A DNA stretch of 64,000 nt. It comes from CAYZXL01 sp964482435. GTDB lineage: Bacteria > Auribacterota > JABMQX01. Position 1 is the stretch's first letter. Each line of letters begins with the position of its first letter. The DNA lies in the NCBI GenBank assembly GCA_964482435.1, contig CAYZXL010000009.1:57151-121150 (forward strand), written 5' to 3'. This document shows, piece after piece, positions 6,909-16,053 of the stretch. The translations under genes were made by a program, and so were the position numbers. The notes beneath the pieces were generated by a model. The model did not search any database and was not told the origin of the DNA. It saw only the letters and a list, made by a program, of their open reading frames with translations.

Positions 6909-9323
6909 ATGAGAGTTCCTTTCAAGTGGCTCAGCGAAATGGCCGCGACTGGCCTCTCACCCGAAGAGGTCGCCGAGAATCTCACCATGGCGGGGATTGA
7001 GGTCGAGAAAATCGAGCGACCGGGGGAGAAGTTCAACAAGGTCATGGTGGGAGTGGTTCTTTCGGTGGAGCGCCACCCGAACGCGGACAAGTTGACCGTA
7101 TGCAGGGTGAATTCGGGTCGTGTAGTGCTTCAGATAATTTGCGGCGCGCCGAATGTCAGGGCCGGCGCCAAGATCGCCCTGGGTTTGCCCGGGGCGGTCT
7201 TTGCCAACGGCATGACCCTGCGGAAGGCGCGCATCCGTGGAGTGGATTCAGAGGGCATGATTTGTTCGGAAATGGAGCTTGGGCTGGGGGAGGATGCCGC
7301 GGGAATCATCATTCTGCCGGACGAGCTTGAGGTGGGGCAAAGCCTCGCTTCTGCTCTCGGGCTCGACGACGCCATACTGGATGTCGGGGTTGCGCCTAAC
7401 CGTCCTGATTGCTTGTCCGTCGTGGGCATTGCGAGGGAAGTGTCCGCAATTCTCGATAAGAAGGTTTCCTCGATTCCCCTTGATGTCGTCGAAAGCGACG
7501 AACCAGGCTCGAATTACGCGAGTGTGGAAATTCGGGACTTTGACTTGTGCCCGAGATACTGCGCAAGGGTGATAACGGGTGTTATGGTTGGTCAGTCGCC
7601 CGCGTGGCTGAGGCAGAGGCTGGAGCTTTGCGGGGTAAGGTCAATCAACAATGTCGTTGACGTTACGAACTACGTCCTCCTCGAGATAGGGCAGCCGCTT
7701 CATGCGTTCGACTTAGAGAAGTTGAGAGAGCATCGGGTGGTGGTGAGAACCGCCTTTGGAGGGGAGGTAATCGTTACGCTCGACGGGCAGGAGCGGAAGC
7801 TTAGCCGGGATATGCTGGTCATCGCCGATGCGCAGCGGGCGATTGCCATTGCGGGAGTGATGGGCGGCGCGGATACGGAGGTGGACGAGAAGACGACTTC
7901 GGTACTTCTGGAAAGCGCCTATTTCAACCCGCGTTCAGTCCGGCGAACGTCAAGGGCCCTGGGGCTTGTCACGGAAGCCTCCTACCGCTTTGAGCGAGGC
8001 GCCGACCCGGAAGGACAGGCTACGGCAGCCACGCGGGCTGCCGAGCTTATTCGGAAGGTCGCCGGCGGGCAGGTGAAGAGAGGAGCCCTTGAAGTCGCTT
8101 CCCATGTTCCTGTCAGGCCGGGAGTTCGTGTTCGGAACAGCCGGGTCAACCTCGTGTTAGGGACGTCACTTCCCGACGGCGAAATCGCGGGGATTTACTC
8201 TCGCCTCGGCATCGAGATCGTGAATAAGGACGGCGATGAGGCGACCCTGAAACCGCCTTCGTTCCGCAGAGACCTCGCCACGGAGATAGACTTCATTGAG
8301 GAAGTGGCCCGCATCTACGGATACGACCGAATTCCGATGCCCGTTACGCGGGCGAAAGTGGGGATGGCGAGGCACGACCCGTGGCAGATTTTCGAGAGCA
8401 CAACGAAAAACGTGTTGACAGGATTTGGGTTCTTTGAAATAATCTCGTCTGACCTGATCAGCGAGAGGCTTTGTCGTCGAATCGCTGACTTGCTCTTTGA
8501 TTCGCCGGTGGAAGCGTTGAAGGTCCTCAATCCGGTCAGCGCAGAACGGGATGTTCTTCGGCCAACACTGTTGCATAGTCTCTTGGAATGCCTGGCGAGG
8601 AATCAGACCCAGAACCGAGAAAGCATCAGGTTGTTCGAGATTGGGCGGATTCATCGCCGGGAGCAGACGGGCGAGGCAATCGAAAGGGCATCGTTCTGCG
8701 TTGGGATGAGCGGAGGCTCACAGGAAAAGGCATGGGACTCCTCTCCGGGAGAGGTGGATTTCCACGACCTGAAAGGAGTTGTGGAGGCGTATCTTTCGCG
8801 GCTTGGGATAGCGGAGGTATCCTTTGAGCCGGTTCAAAGGCCTCTTTTCAAGCGAGCAAGGTCCGCGCGAATTGTGGCGAAAGGAAGCGAGCTCGGGTTG
8901 ATGGGCGAGCTGAGCCCGGACGCTCTCCGAGATTTTGAACTGAGGCGAGGCGTTGTGGCGTGCGAACTGGATGCGGAATCGCTCGTCGGGCTGATGGATT
9001 TCTCGGTGAGATTCCAGAAGCTTCCGGTGTTCCCCGGGTCATCGAGGGATATTTCCCTTATCGTCCCCGAGGACGTTACGTATGACCGGATTATGAGGGT
9101 GATAAGGAAGAGGAGGCCGAAGATTCTGGAGAGCGTGGAGGTCTTCGACGTTTACCGCGGCGAGCAGACCGGTTCGGGCAAAAAAAGCATGGCTTTTTCT
9201 TTAACGTATCGTTCCAAACAAGGCACCTTAACAGATGAGGAGGTGGAGGCGGCCCATTCGGCGATAAAGTTGGCCCTGATTGAGGAGTTGGCTTGTGAAA
9301 TAAGGGAGAAGAAGGAAGTCTAA
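6909..9323 (+). CDS. pheT: Phenylalanyl-tRNA synthetase beta subunit
   Basis: The 804-residue beta subunit has the full-length bacterial order of domains: N-terminal MRVPFKWLSEM, an EMAP-like tRNA-binding domain (about residues 40-150, VLSVERHPNADKL), B3/B4 editing domain (SYRFERGADPEG), B5 domain, the catalytic-like core (FEIGRIHRRE) and the C-terminal anticodon-binding FDX-ACB domain (FPGSSRDISLIV). It follows pheS by 85 bases and is followed by zapA, a widespread arrangement. Confidence 0.97.
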   Translation: MRVPFKWLSEMAATGLSPEEVAENLTMAGIEVEKIERPGEKFNKVMVGVVLSVERHPNADKLTVCRVNSGRVVLQIICGAPNVRAGAKIALGLPGAVFANGMTLRKARIRGVDSEGMICSEMELGLGEDAAGIIILPDELEVGQSLASALGLDDAILDVGVAPNRPDCLSVVGIAREVSAILDKKVSSIPLDVVESDEPGSNYASVEIRDFDLCPRYCARVITGVMVGQSPAWLRQRLELCGVRSINNVVDVTNYVLLEIGQPLHAFDLEKLREHRVVVRTAFGGEVIVTLDGQERKLSRDMLVIADAQRAIAIAGVMGGADTEVDEKTTSVLLESAYFNPRSVRRTSRALGLVTEASYRFERGADPEGQATAATRAAELIRKVAGGQVKRGALEVASHVPVRPGVRVRNSRVNLVLGTSLPDGEIAGIYSRLGIEIVNKDGDEATLKPPSFRRDLATEIDFIEEVARIYGYDRIPMPVTRAKVGMARHDPWQIFESTTKNVLTGFGFFEIISSDLISERLCRRIADLLFDSPVEALKVLNPVSAERDVLRPTLLHSLLECLARNQTQNRESIRLFEIGRIHRREQTGEAIERASFCVGMSGGSQEKAWDSSPGEVDFHDLKGVVEAYLSRLGIAEVSFEPVQRPLFKRARSARIVAKGSELGLMGELSPDALRDFELRRGVVACELDAESLVGLMDFSVRFQKLPVFPGSSRDISLIVPEDVTYDRIMRVIRKRRPKILESVEVFDVYRGEQTGSGKKSMAFSLTYRSKQGTLTDEEVEAAHSAIKLALIEELACEIREKKEV

Positions 9324-9377
9324 CGGCACGTTCCTTCGCTCCTGAGTGAACCGAATGATAGGCGAGTGCTGATTTGT

Positions 9378-9713
9378 ATGGGCATGTACGAAAAGGGGGT
9401 TATAACCGTTCAGATTTTTGGCAAGGACTACCCGATAGCAAGCGACCAGAACCGAGAATATGTGCAGAAGCTGGCCGAGTATGTGGATAAGAAGATGACT
9501 GAGATTGCGGAGGGAGGTGAGGCGCTTGCCTGGGGGAAAGTTGCGGTCCAAGCCTGTCTCAACATTGCCGACGATCTGATGAGGACGAGAAATGAAAAGG
9601 AACAGTTGATCAGAACCATCGAGGAAAGGATTTCGAGCATTGCTAAGATGATCGAAGAGAGACTCGGAAATCGGGAGGTCTGCTCGGCGGTCAAGGAAAG
9701 CCAAGATGGATGA
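9378..9713 (+). CDS. zapA: Cell division protein ZapA
   Basis: ZapA binds FtsZ filaments and stabilises the division ring. The sequence VITVQIFGKDYPIASDQNREYVQKLAEYVDKKM is the family signature, followed by a long coiled-coil helix. Start choice is uncertain: GTG 9366, ATG 9378 and ATG 9384 are all in frame and none has a clear ribosome-binding site; the family usually has only five to eight residues before the first strand, favouring 9378 or 9384. Location after pheT and just before the 6S RNA is conserved in many bacteria. Confidence 0.9.
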   Translation: MGMYEKGVITVQIFGKDYPIASDQNREYVQKLAEYVDKKMTEIAEGGEALAWGKVAVQACLNIADDLMRTRNEKEQLIRTIEERISSIAKMIEERLGNREVCSAVKESQDG

Positions 9714-9721
9714 TCTGAAAG

Positions 9722-9904
9722 ACTAACCCTACCATGCCCGTAGTACAACGCAAAATCTTTGAGCCAACACCATCAATTTGGGAGCTTCGATAGGGCCGCT
9801 TTTGCCAGTACATTAAGGAAAGCATACAGCAGCCCTGAGGGCACCCACTTTGAAGAAACGAGCTTCAAAGATGTGCGTGATACGGCATCGAGGTAGGGTT
9901 TTTT
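9722..9904 (+). ncRNA. ssrS: 6S RNA
   Basis: 6S RNA binds the sigma70 RNA polymerase holoenzyme and mimics an open promoter in stationary phase. The 183-base region between zapA and rarA has a closing stem AACCCTACC (9725-9733) paired with GGTAGGGTT (9892-9900), extended by ATGCC(C)GTA against TACGGCAT. Inside lies the small hairpin CTTTGAAG-AAACGAG-CTTCAAAG (9848-9870) at the place where Escherichia coli 6S RNA has its own CUUGAAC/GUUCAAG hairpin. The 3' arm is followed by a run of six T. In E. coli ssrS also sits between zapA and the 5-formyl-THF cyclo-ligase gene. Fold and context both fit; no covariance search was possible. Confidence 0.85.
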
Positions 9905-9935
9905 ATGTCCTCAGGGGCTTCAGGAAGGTGGAGCG

Positions 9936-11294
9936 TTGGACCTCTTCGAGCCTCATAGCCCCATATCGCAGGACGATTTAGCGGAGGTGGCCCCGTTAGC
10001 CACCCGGATGCGGCCCGCATCGTTCGAGGAGTTTGTGGGACAGCAGCATATTCTCGGCCCTGGCAAGCTCCTCAGGAGAACGATAGAATCGGGGAAAATC
10101 GCGGCACTTATCTTCTACGGTCCCCCGGGGACGGGGAAAACGAGTCTCGCCAAAGTAATTGCCTCCGTAACCGATGGCGCCTTCATTCAGATTTCTGCGG
10201 TCACGTCCGGCGTCAACGACATTCGGTCAACGGGAGAGGCAGCCCGACAGAGACTGCGAACGAGCGGGAAGCGCACGATACTTTTCGTTGACGAGGTGCA
10301 TCGGTTCAACAAAGCCCAGCAGGACGTTTTGCTGCCCTACGTGGAGTCGGGGATTCTTTCTCTCATCGGGACGACCACCCACAACCCCTTCTTCTATATC
10401 AATGCGGCGTTGGTGTCGCGGTCACGGGTTTTTGAATTCCGTCCTCTTTCGCGGGACGAGATAAGAACAATTCTGGTGCGGGCTTTGAAAGATACAAAGA
10501 GGGGGCTTGGCAGCTATAAAGTGAAGCTCACGGAAGAAGCGATGGACCATATGATTGCGGTTTCGGAAGGAGACGTCAGGCGGGCTCTGAACGCTCTGGA
10601 GGTGGCAGCGGTAAGCACCCCGGTGGGGAAAAACGGCGTCATCGAGATAGGGCTTGAGGTCGTGGAAGACTCCATTCAGAAGAAGGCAGTCGTTTACGAC
10701 AGGGACGGGGATGCCCACTACGACACGATTTCCGCATTTATCAAGAGCATGAGAGGGTCCGACCCGGACGCTGCGGTTTACTGGCTGGCGAAGATGCTTT
10801 ATGCGGGGGAAGACCCGCGGTTCGTTGCCCGCAGGATAGTCATCTGCGCGGCGGAAGACGTCGGCAATGCCGACCCGCAAGCCCTGGTTCTTGCCAATGC
10901 AGCCCTCCAGGTGGCGGAGTTTGTGGGAATGCCCGAAGCGCAGATACCTCTGGCGCAGGCGGCAATTTACGTGGCCACGGCGCCAAAAAGCAACTCCGCT
11001 TATAAGGCCATATCGAAGGCCATGGGGGATGTCGAACAGGAAACAAGCGAGGCGGTCCCGGGACACCTGCGCGACGCAAGCTATCCGGGAGCGAAAAGGC
11101 TTGGGCACGGCGAAGGATATAAGTACCCGCACGAGTATCCCGGTCACATAGTGGCACAGTCGTATCTCCCTCGGGAAGCGGTTTACTACGAGCCGTCGGA
11201 CCAGGGGTTTGAGAGCGAGATCGCAAGGAGAATCGAGAGCTGGAAACAAAAACTGAAGTCAGAGACAGAATCCGGAAGCAACGGAAAGCGTTGA
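9936..11294 (+). CDS. rarA: Replication-associated recombination protein RarA (MgsA)
   Basis: RarA is a clamp-loader-like AAA+ ATPase acting at stalled replication forks. Walker A GPPGTGKT is at residues 62-69, Walker B FVDEVHRF at 117-124, sensor GTTTHNPFF follows, and the C-terminal region has the family words AMGDVEQ and YKYPHEYPGHIVAQSYLP. The 452-residue length is normal. The start is TTG, seven or so bases after GAAGGTGGAG. The stop overlaps the next gene, whose real start appears to lie well inside rarA. Confidence 0.95.
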   Translation: MDLFEPHSPISQDDLAEVAPLATRMRPASFEEFVGQQHILGPGKLLRRTIESGKIAALIFYGPPGTGKTSLAKVIASVTDGAFIQISAVTSGVNDIRSTGEAARQRLRTSGKRTILFVDEVHRFNKAQQDVLLPYVESGILSLIGTTTHNPFFYINAALVSRSRVFEFRPLSRDEIRTILVRALKDTKRGLGSYKVKLTEEAMDHMIAVSEGDVRRALNALEVAAVSTPVGKNGVIEIGLEVVEDSIQKKAVVYDRDGDAHYDTISAFIKSMRGSDPDAAVYWLAKMLYAGEDPRFVARRIVICAAEDVGNADPQALVLANAALQVAEFVGMPEAQIPLAQAAIYVATAPKSNSAYKAISKAMGDVEQETSEAVPGHLRDASYPGAKRLGHGEGYKYPHEYPGHIVAQSYLPREAVYYEPSDQGFESEIARRIESWKQKLKSETESGSNGKR

Positions 11295-11830
11295 CGGAAA
11301 AGGAAACCGAGTTGAAGAGCCAGCGAGTCGCCGCACGGCTATGTCGTCTGCCGGAATATGGTCGGTCGCGGTGCATCATGCTGTACTGGTCGTGCCACAA
11401 TGAGGTGCAAACGCACGAATTGGTCCAAAGAGCTTTGCGGGAAGGGAAGAGGGTGGCACTCCCCAGGTGCAATGTGGAGCGAGGAGAGATTTATCCGTAT
11501 GAGGTAAAAGACATTTCCTGCGACCTGGAGACAGGGCCGTTCGGCATTGCTCAGCCGAAGGAGGATGCCGGAGGATTGGTTGAGCTTTCGGAAATAGAGA
11601 TTTGCGTTGTGCCCGGGATCGCGTTCGACCGGGAGGGGAACCGGGTTGGGAGGGGGTTAGGCTTTTACGACCGTTTTCTTCACAGGCTGGACAAAAACAC
11701 GGAGAGAATAGGCGTGGCATACGCCTTTCAGATAGTGGACAAAATCTACCCCACCGATGAGGACGCCAGCGTAAACAAGGTAGTCACGGAGAACGAAACG
11801 CTGGTGGCGAGCCGATCGGTGATCAAATAG
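11240..11830 (+). CDS. 5-formyltetrahydrofolate cyclo-ligase, probable CUG start inside rarA
   Basis: The enzyme uses ATP to recycle 5-formyl-THF to 5,10-methenyl-THF. Conserved segments are LPEYGRS, the EVQT strand, GKRVALP and the signature VPGIAFDREGNRVGRGLGFYD. A TTG start at 11291 would omit the N-terminal basic motif, which is readable upstream in the same frame as RIRKQRKALTEKE. No ATG, GTG or TTG lies between there and an in-frame stop; a CTG at 11240 has AAGGAG nine bases upstream and yields 196 residues, the usual length. I therefore place the start there, overlapping rarA by 55 bases. The gene belongs to the zapA-6S-cyclo-ligase neighbourhood. Confidence 0.88.
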   Translation: METKTEVRDRIRKQRKALTEKETELKSQRVAARLCRLPEYGRSRCIMLYWSCHNEVQTHELVQRALREGKRVALPRCNVERGEIYPYEVKDISCDLETGPFGIAQPKEDAGGLVELSEIEICVVPGIAFDREGNRVGRGLGFYDRFLHRLDKNTERIGVAYAFQIVDKIYPTDEDASVNKVVTENETLVASRSVIK

Positions 11831-11842
11831 AGGAGGAGAGGC

Positions 11843-13456
11843 ATGATGGCTATCAGCACGGCGGTGCTATCCATTGAGGTCAGCCGCATCCTCGCCCTTT
11901 TCAAGAACTCGTATGTTCTGGGCGGGCTGGCCCTGGCAGCGGGGATACTCTTAGGTTATTTCGGCGGGCGGTTTGGCGCCCGAAAGAGGCTTCGCTCCGC
12001 AGAGGAGGAGGCAAAGAGAGTCGTTTCAGAATCCGTAAAGGAGGCGGAGGAGGAGAAGAAGAGACGAATTCTTGAGATCAAAGATGAGCAGTTGAGGGCT
12101 CGAGCCGATTTCGAAAGGGAGACAAGAGAAAGCCGACGAGAGATAAGAAAGCTCGAGAAACGCATCCAGCAGAGAGAAGAAATCCTCGATAGGAAAGTTG
12201 AAGTCCTGGAGAAGAAGGAAGAGGCAGTCGCAGGCAGGACGAGGAGTCTTCGGGACAAAGAGGCGGAACTAATTAAGAAGGACGAGGAGCTGAAGGTCCT
12301 CCAGGAGGAGGCGAGCAAGCAGTTGCAGAAAGTCTCCGGGCTGAGCCGGCAGGAGGCGAGGGAACTGTTGTTAGCGAGGATTCGCGACGAGGTTCAGTCT
12401 GACGCTGCGGCGCTCACCCGTCGCATTGAGACGGAAGCGAAGGAAAAAGCGGAAAAGGAAGCGAAGAACATCATTACACTCGCTATCCAGAGGTGCGCTT
12501 CAGACTATGTGGGTGAGGCAACGGTTGCGACGGTTGCCCTTCCCAACGACGAGATGAAGGGGCGGATCATCGGGCGAGAGGGGAGGAACATCCGGTGCCT
12601 GGAGGCTGCGACAGGAATAGACGTCATCATAGATGACACCCCGGAGGCAGTGGTTCTTTCGGGCTTCGATCCCGTCCGAAAGGAGGTTGCGAAAATCTCC
12701 TTAGAGCGGCTGATGCTCGACGGCAGAATCCATCCGGCAAGGATCGAAGAAATCGTGGAGAAAGTGAGCAAGGAAGTGGACGTGGCTATTCGCGAAGGGG
12801 GAGAGCAAGCCGCCTTCGACGTGGGGGTTCACAACCTCCACCCGGAGCTGATTAAGCTGCTGGGAAAATTGAAATTCCGGACGAGCTATGGTCAGAACGT
12901 CCTGCGCCATTCCGTGGAGGTTGCTCGGCTGATGACAATGATGGCCGGCGAACTGGGAGCGGACGTGGCCATGGCGAAAAGAGCCGGGCTTCTGCACGAC
13001 ATCGGGAAGGCAGCCTCCCACGAGGTGGAGGGTGCCCACGCCCAGATAGGGGCTGATTTCGCAAAGAAGTACCGGGAGCATCTTACGGTGGTCAACGCCA
13101 TCGCGGCCCATCACATGGAAGAAGAAGCGAGAAGCATGATCGCCGTTCTGGCGCAGGCGGCTGACTCCCTTTCGGCAGCGAGGCCGGGGGCGCGGTCGGA
13201 GACCCTTGAGATTTACATGAAGAGGCTTGAGAAGTTGGAGGAGATAGCCAATTCGTATCCGGGCATCGAGAAGGCTTATGCGATTCAGGCAGGGCGAGAA
13301 GTCCGCGTCATCGTCCAGCCGGATAAGGTGAGCGATGACCAGGTGGTGCTCCTATCGCGAGAACTCGCAAAGCGAATTGAGAAGGAGCTTGATTATCCCG
13401 GTCAGGTCAAAGTGACCGTGGTGAGGGAGACGAGAGCTGTGGAGTTTGCCCGATGA
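11843..13456 (+). CDS. rny: Ribonuclease Y
   Basis: RNase Y is a membrane-anchored endonuclease that starts mRNA decay. The 537-residue protein has an N-terminal membrane segment (about residues 25-44), a long charged coiled coil (50-215), a KH domain with GRIIGREGRNIR (240-251) and an HD domain with H356 and HD at 385-386. This is the exact family architecture. A strong GAGGAGAGG site precedes ATGATG. It is followed by ymdB, its usual neighbour. Confidence 0.97.
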   Translation: MMAISTAVLSIEVSRILALFKNSYVLGGLALAAGILLGYFGGRFGARKRLRSAEEEAKRVVSESVKEAEEEKKRRILEIKDEQLRARADFERETRESRREIRKLEKRIQQREEILDRKVEVLEKKEEAVAGRTRSLRDKEAELIKKDEELKVLQEEASKQLQKVSGLSRQEARELLLARIRDEVQSDAAALTRRIETEAKEKAEKEAKNIITLAIQRCASDYVGEATVATVALPNDEMKGRIIGREGRNIRCLEAATGIDVIIDDTPEAVVLSGFDPVRKEVAKISLERLMLDGRIHPARIEEIVEKVSKEVDVAIREGGEQAAFDVGVHNLHPELIKLLGKLKFRTSYGQNVLRHSVEVARLMTMMAGELGADVAMAKRAGLLHDIGKAASHEVEGAHAQIGADFAKKYREHLTVVNAIAAHHMEEEARSMIAVLAQAADSLSAARPGARSETLEIYMKRLEKLEEIANSYPGIEKAYAIQAGREVRVIVQPDKVSDDQVVLLSRELAKRIEKELDYPGQVKVTVVRETRAVEFAR

Positions 13457-13568
13457 AAGCGCTCTTTCGTTCGCCGTTGCGAGTGGACGCTGAGGGTGAG
13501 TGTCGGAGGAAGGAGGCAGCCACGGGAGAAGGGCACAGAGCCGTTCGTTCATTTGATAGAAAGGCGAG

Positions 13569-14393
13569 ATGAAGATTCTTTTTGCAGGAGACATCGTCGG
13601 AAGGCCAGGACGAAAAGCGGTTAGAGAGCTTTATCCGCGAATCAGGCAGGAGCATTGCATTGACATGTTCATTGCCAACGCGGAGAACGCGGCGGGCGGC
13701 TCCGGCATAACTCCGGACATAGTGCGGGAGCTTCACTCGCTGGGCGTGGACGTTATCACGATGGGTGACCACGTCTGGAAGCAGAAGGATATCCTGAAAA
13801 TCATTGGTGAAGACACCCGGCTCTTGAGACCTGCAAATTTCCCCCCGGAGACGCCCGGTCGCGGGGGCACCGTCGTGGAAGTTCCGGGGAAAGTGAAGGT
13901 TGGGGTGATTAACGTGCTGGGCCGGATGTTGATGTTCAGGCTGCCGCTTGATTGCCCGTTCCGTGCCGCAGAGAGGGAAGTGGAACAGATAAGGAGAGAG
14001 ACGCACGTTATCATCGTTGACGTCCATGCGGAAGCGACGTCGGAGAAGCTGGCGTTCGGTCGCTTTCTCGACGGGAAAGTCTCGGCAGTCCTCGGAACAC
14101 ACACGCACGTTCAGACTGCCGATGAGGTGATTTACGAGGGCGGAACGGCGTACGTCACGGATTGCGGGATGACCGGGCCGTTCCGCTCGATTCTTGGAAG
14201 AGAGATCGAGCCAGTTCTGAAGAGCTTCGTGACGAGGATGCCACACTATTTCAGCGTTGCTAAACAGGATATAAGGCTCAGCGGGGTCGTTCTCGACATA
14301 GACGAGAGGAGCGGCAAGGCGAGGAGCATCGAGAGAATCCAGGTCAGGTACGAGCAGGCAGAGAAGGCGGGCGAGGAGGAGCAGGAAGAATGA
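13569..14393 (+). CDS. ymdB: YmdB-family metallophosphoesterase
   Basis: YmdB-like proteins are dinuclear-metal phosphodiesterases; the Bacillus member hydrolyses 2',3'-cAMP. Metal-binding motifs are visible at GDIVGRPGR near the N terminus, NAENAAGG, MGDHVWKQKD, VDVHAEATSEK and GTHTHVQTAD. The 274 residues match the family. The adjacency to rny is conserved and suggests a role in RNA turnover signalling, though its substrate here is unknown. It overlaps xseA by four bases. Confidence 0.95.
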   Translation: MKILFAGDIVGRPGRKAVRELYPRIRQEHCIDMFIANAENAAGGSGITPDIVRELHSLGVDVITMGDHVWKQKDILKIIGEDTRLLRPANFPPETPGRGGTVVEVPGKVKVGVINVLGRMLMFRLPLDCPFRAAEREVEQIRRETHVIIVDVHAEATSEKLAFGRFLDGKVSAVLGTHTHVQTADEVIYEGGTAYVTDCGMTGPFRSILGREIEPVLKSFVTRMPHYFSVAKQDIRLSGVVLDIDERSGKARSIERIQVRYEQAEKAGEEEQEE

Positions 14394-15649
14394 CGCCGCA
14401 GTCGGTCGCCGGTCAGAGCCGGGAACCGAAAATCTATTCGGTGTCTGAGCTGACCCGCAGGATAAAGGTTCTTCTGGAGACGGAATTCCCCCTCGTGTGG
14501 GTGGAGGGGGAGATATCGAATTTCCGCGTTTCTCCGTCGGGCCACGCCTACTTCAGCCTGAAGGACGAGTTCTGCCAGATAGCCGTAGTGATTTTCAGGT
14601 TGCAGCTATCCGATTTGTCGGTGAAGCTGAAAGATGGGATGAAAGTCCTGGTCTGCGGGAGCATCGGGGTTTATGAGAAGCGGGGGGAGTACCAGATAAT
14701 TGCGACGAAGGTTGAGGAGCGGGGGATCGGGGCACTGCAAATCGCCTTTGAAAAGCTCAAGAGGAAGTTGTATGAGGAAGGGCTGTTCCGACCAGAGCAC
14801 AAGAAGCCGATTCCGATGCTTCCTCAGCGGATTGGAGTGGTGACGTCTCCGACGGGAGCGGCCATTCGGGACATTCTCAACGTTCTGGACAGAAGGTTCT
14901 CGAATCTCCACATTATTCTCAATCCGGTGAGGGTTCAGGGTGAGGAAGCTGCCGGAGAAATCGCGGCGGCGATGGCCGATTTCAACCGGCTGCGAAACGT
15001 GGACGTCATCATAGTCGGAAGGGGGGGCGGAAGCCTCGAAGACCTGTGGCCGTTCAACGAGGAGATTGTGGCCCGGGCAATCTACGCCTCGGAAATTCCG
15101 GTCATATCTGCGGTCGGGCACGAGATAGACTGGACGATAAGCGACTTCGTGGCGGACGTTAGGGCCCCGACGCCTTCTGCGGCTGCGGAAATGGTCGTCG
15201 GGCGCAAGGAAGAAATCGCAGAAAGAATCCGGGTACTGCGCGACGAGCTCGGTCACCACGCGTCGAGCATCTTAGGAGAGTATCGAAGGAGGTTGGAGCT
15301 GGCGAGGCAGAGCTATGTCTTTCGTGAGCCGGGGAATTTGATCAAGCAGTATCACCAACAGGCTGACGAATTTCTCGGGAGGATAATGCTGCTGTCCCGG
15401 CACCGGGTGGAGATGTTCTGTCAGAAGGTTGAGGGGCTGAAGTGTCGGCTCGAGGCGCTGAATCCGCGGGGCGTGCTTGCCAGAGGATATAGCATAACTC
15501 TGGACGCAGTGGATGGCAGCGTGGTTTCGCGTGTGGGCAAGGTGAGAGTGGGCGGCGACGTGAAGACCGTCGTCACAGATGGCTCGTTTGTGTCCAGGGT
15601 GACGCGAATCAGCTCGGAAGGGGAGCTCCCAGAGGATCAAGACCAATGA
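14390..15649 (+). CDS. xseA: Exodeoxyribonuclease VII large subunit
   Basis: XseA is the catalytic subunit of exonuclease VII, which degrades single-stranded DNA from both ends. The N-terminal OB fold (VWVEGEISNFR, GHAYFSLKDE) is followed by the catalytic domain (RIGVVTSPTGAAIRDIL, VIIVGRGGGSLEDLWPFNEE, ISAVGHEIDWTISDFVADVRAPTPSAAAE), then helical regions and LARGYSITLD. At 419 residues it is of ordinary length. It overlaps both ymdB and xseB by four bases, so translation is probably coupled. Confidence 0.96.
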   Translation: MTPQSVAGQSREPKIYSVSELTRRIKVLLETEFPLVWVEGEISNFRVSPSGHAYFSLKDEFCQIAVVIFRLQLSDLSVKLKDGMKVLVCGSIGVYEKRGEYQIIATKVEERGIGALQIAFEKLKRKLYEEGLFRPEHKKPIPMLPQRIGVVTSPTGAAIRDILNVLDRRFSNLHIILNPVRVQGEEAAGEIAAAMADFNRLRNVDVIIVGRGGGSLEDLWPFNEEIVARAIYASEIPVISAVGHEIDWTISDFVADVRAPTPSAAAEMVVGRKEEIAERIRVLRDELGHHASSILGEYRRRLELARQSYVFREPGNLIKQYHQQADEFLGRIMLLSRHRVEMFCQKVEGLKCRLEALNPRGVLARGYSITLDAVDGSVVSRVGKVRVGGDVKTVVTDGSFVSRVTRISSEGELPEDQDQ

Positions 15650-15963
15650 AACCGCAGGACAACAAGAAGGAGAAAAGCTTCGAGGCGGCTCTCAAAAGAC
15701 TTGAAGAGATTGTTTCGGAGATGGAGCGCGGAGACCTTTCTCTCGACGCGATGCTGAAGAAGTTCGACGAGGGGATGCGACTGGCAGAGTTCTGCTCCAA
15801 AAAGCTGGACGAGGCCGAAAAGAAGATCGAAATCCTCGTCAAGAAGGAAGACGGGAGCTTTGAGACGCGTGATTTCCTCGGACCGGAGGAAGCTGAGGAA
15901 GACCTCAGCCCGGAGGAGGAGTCCGAGGCGGAGGAGGAAGAGGAAGAAGGTACACCGTTCTGA
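15646..15963 (+). CDS. xseB: Exodeoxyribonuclease VII small subunit
   Basis: XseB wraps the XseA helices in the exonuclease VII complex. The family motif FEAALKRLEEIVSEMERGDLSLDAMLKKFDEGM is present. The usual protein is 60-80 residues; this one has 105 because of an acidic tail of about 30 residues dominated by Glu (EEAEEDLSPEEESEAEEEEEE). The tail could be a lineage feature or a low-complexity extension. Confidence 0.93.
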   Translation: MKPQDNKKEKSFEAALKRLEEIVSEMERGDLSLDAMLKKFDEGMRLAEFCSKKLDEAEKKIEILVKKEDGSFETRDFLGPEEAEEDLSPEEESEAEEEEEEGTPF

Positions 15964-16053
15964 CAACGCCAGAAGAAAGAATGCTCGTCGTGTTCTGAGG
16001 GAAGCAATGGTGCCCGACGAAGAGGGCTTGGGCTATCAGGAGGAGGAAGGGAG

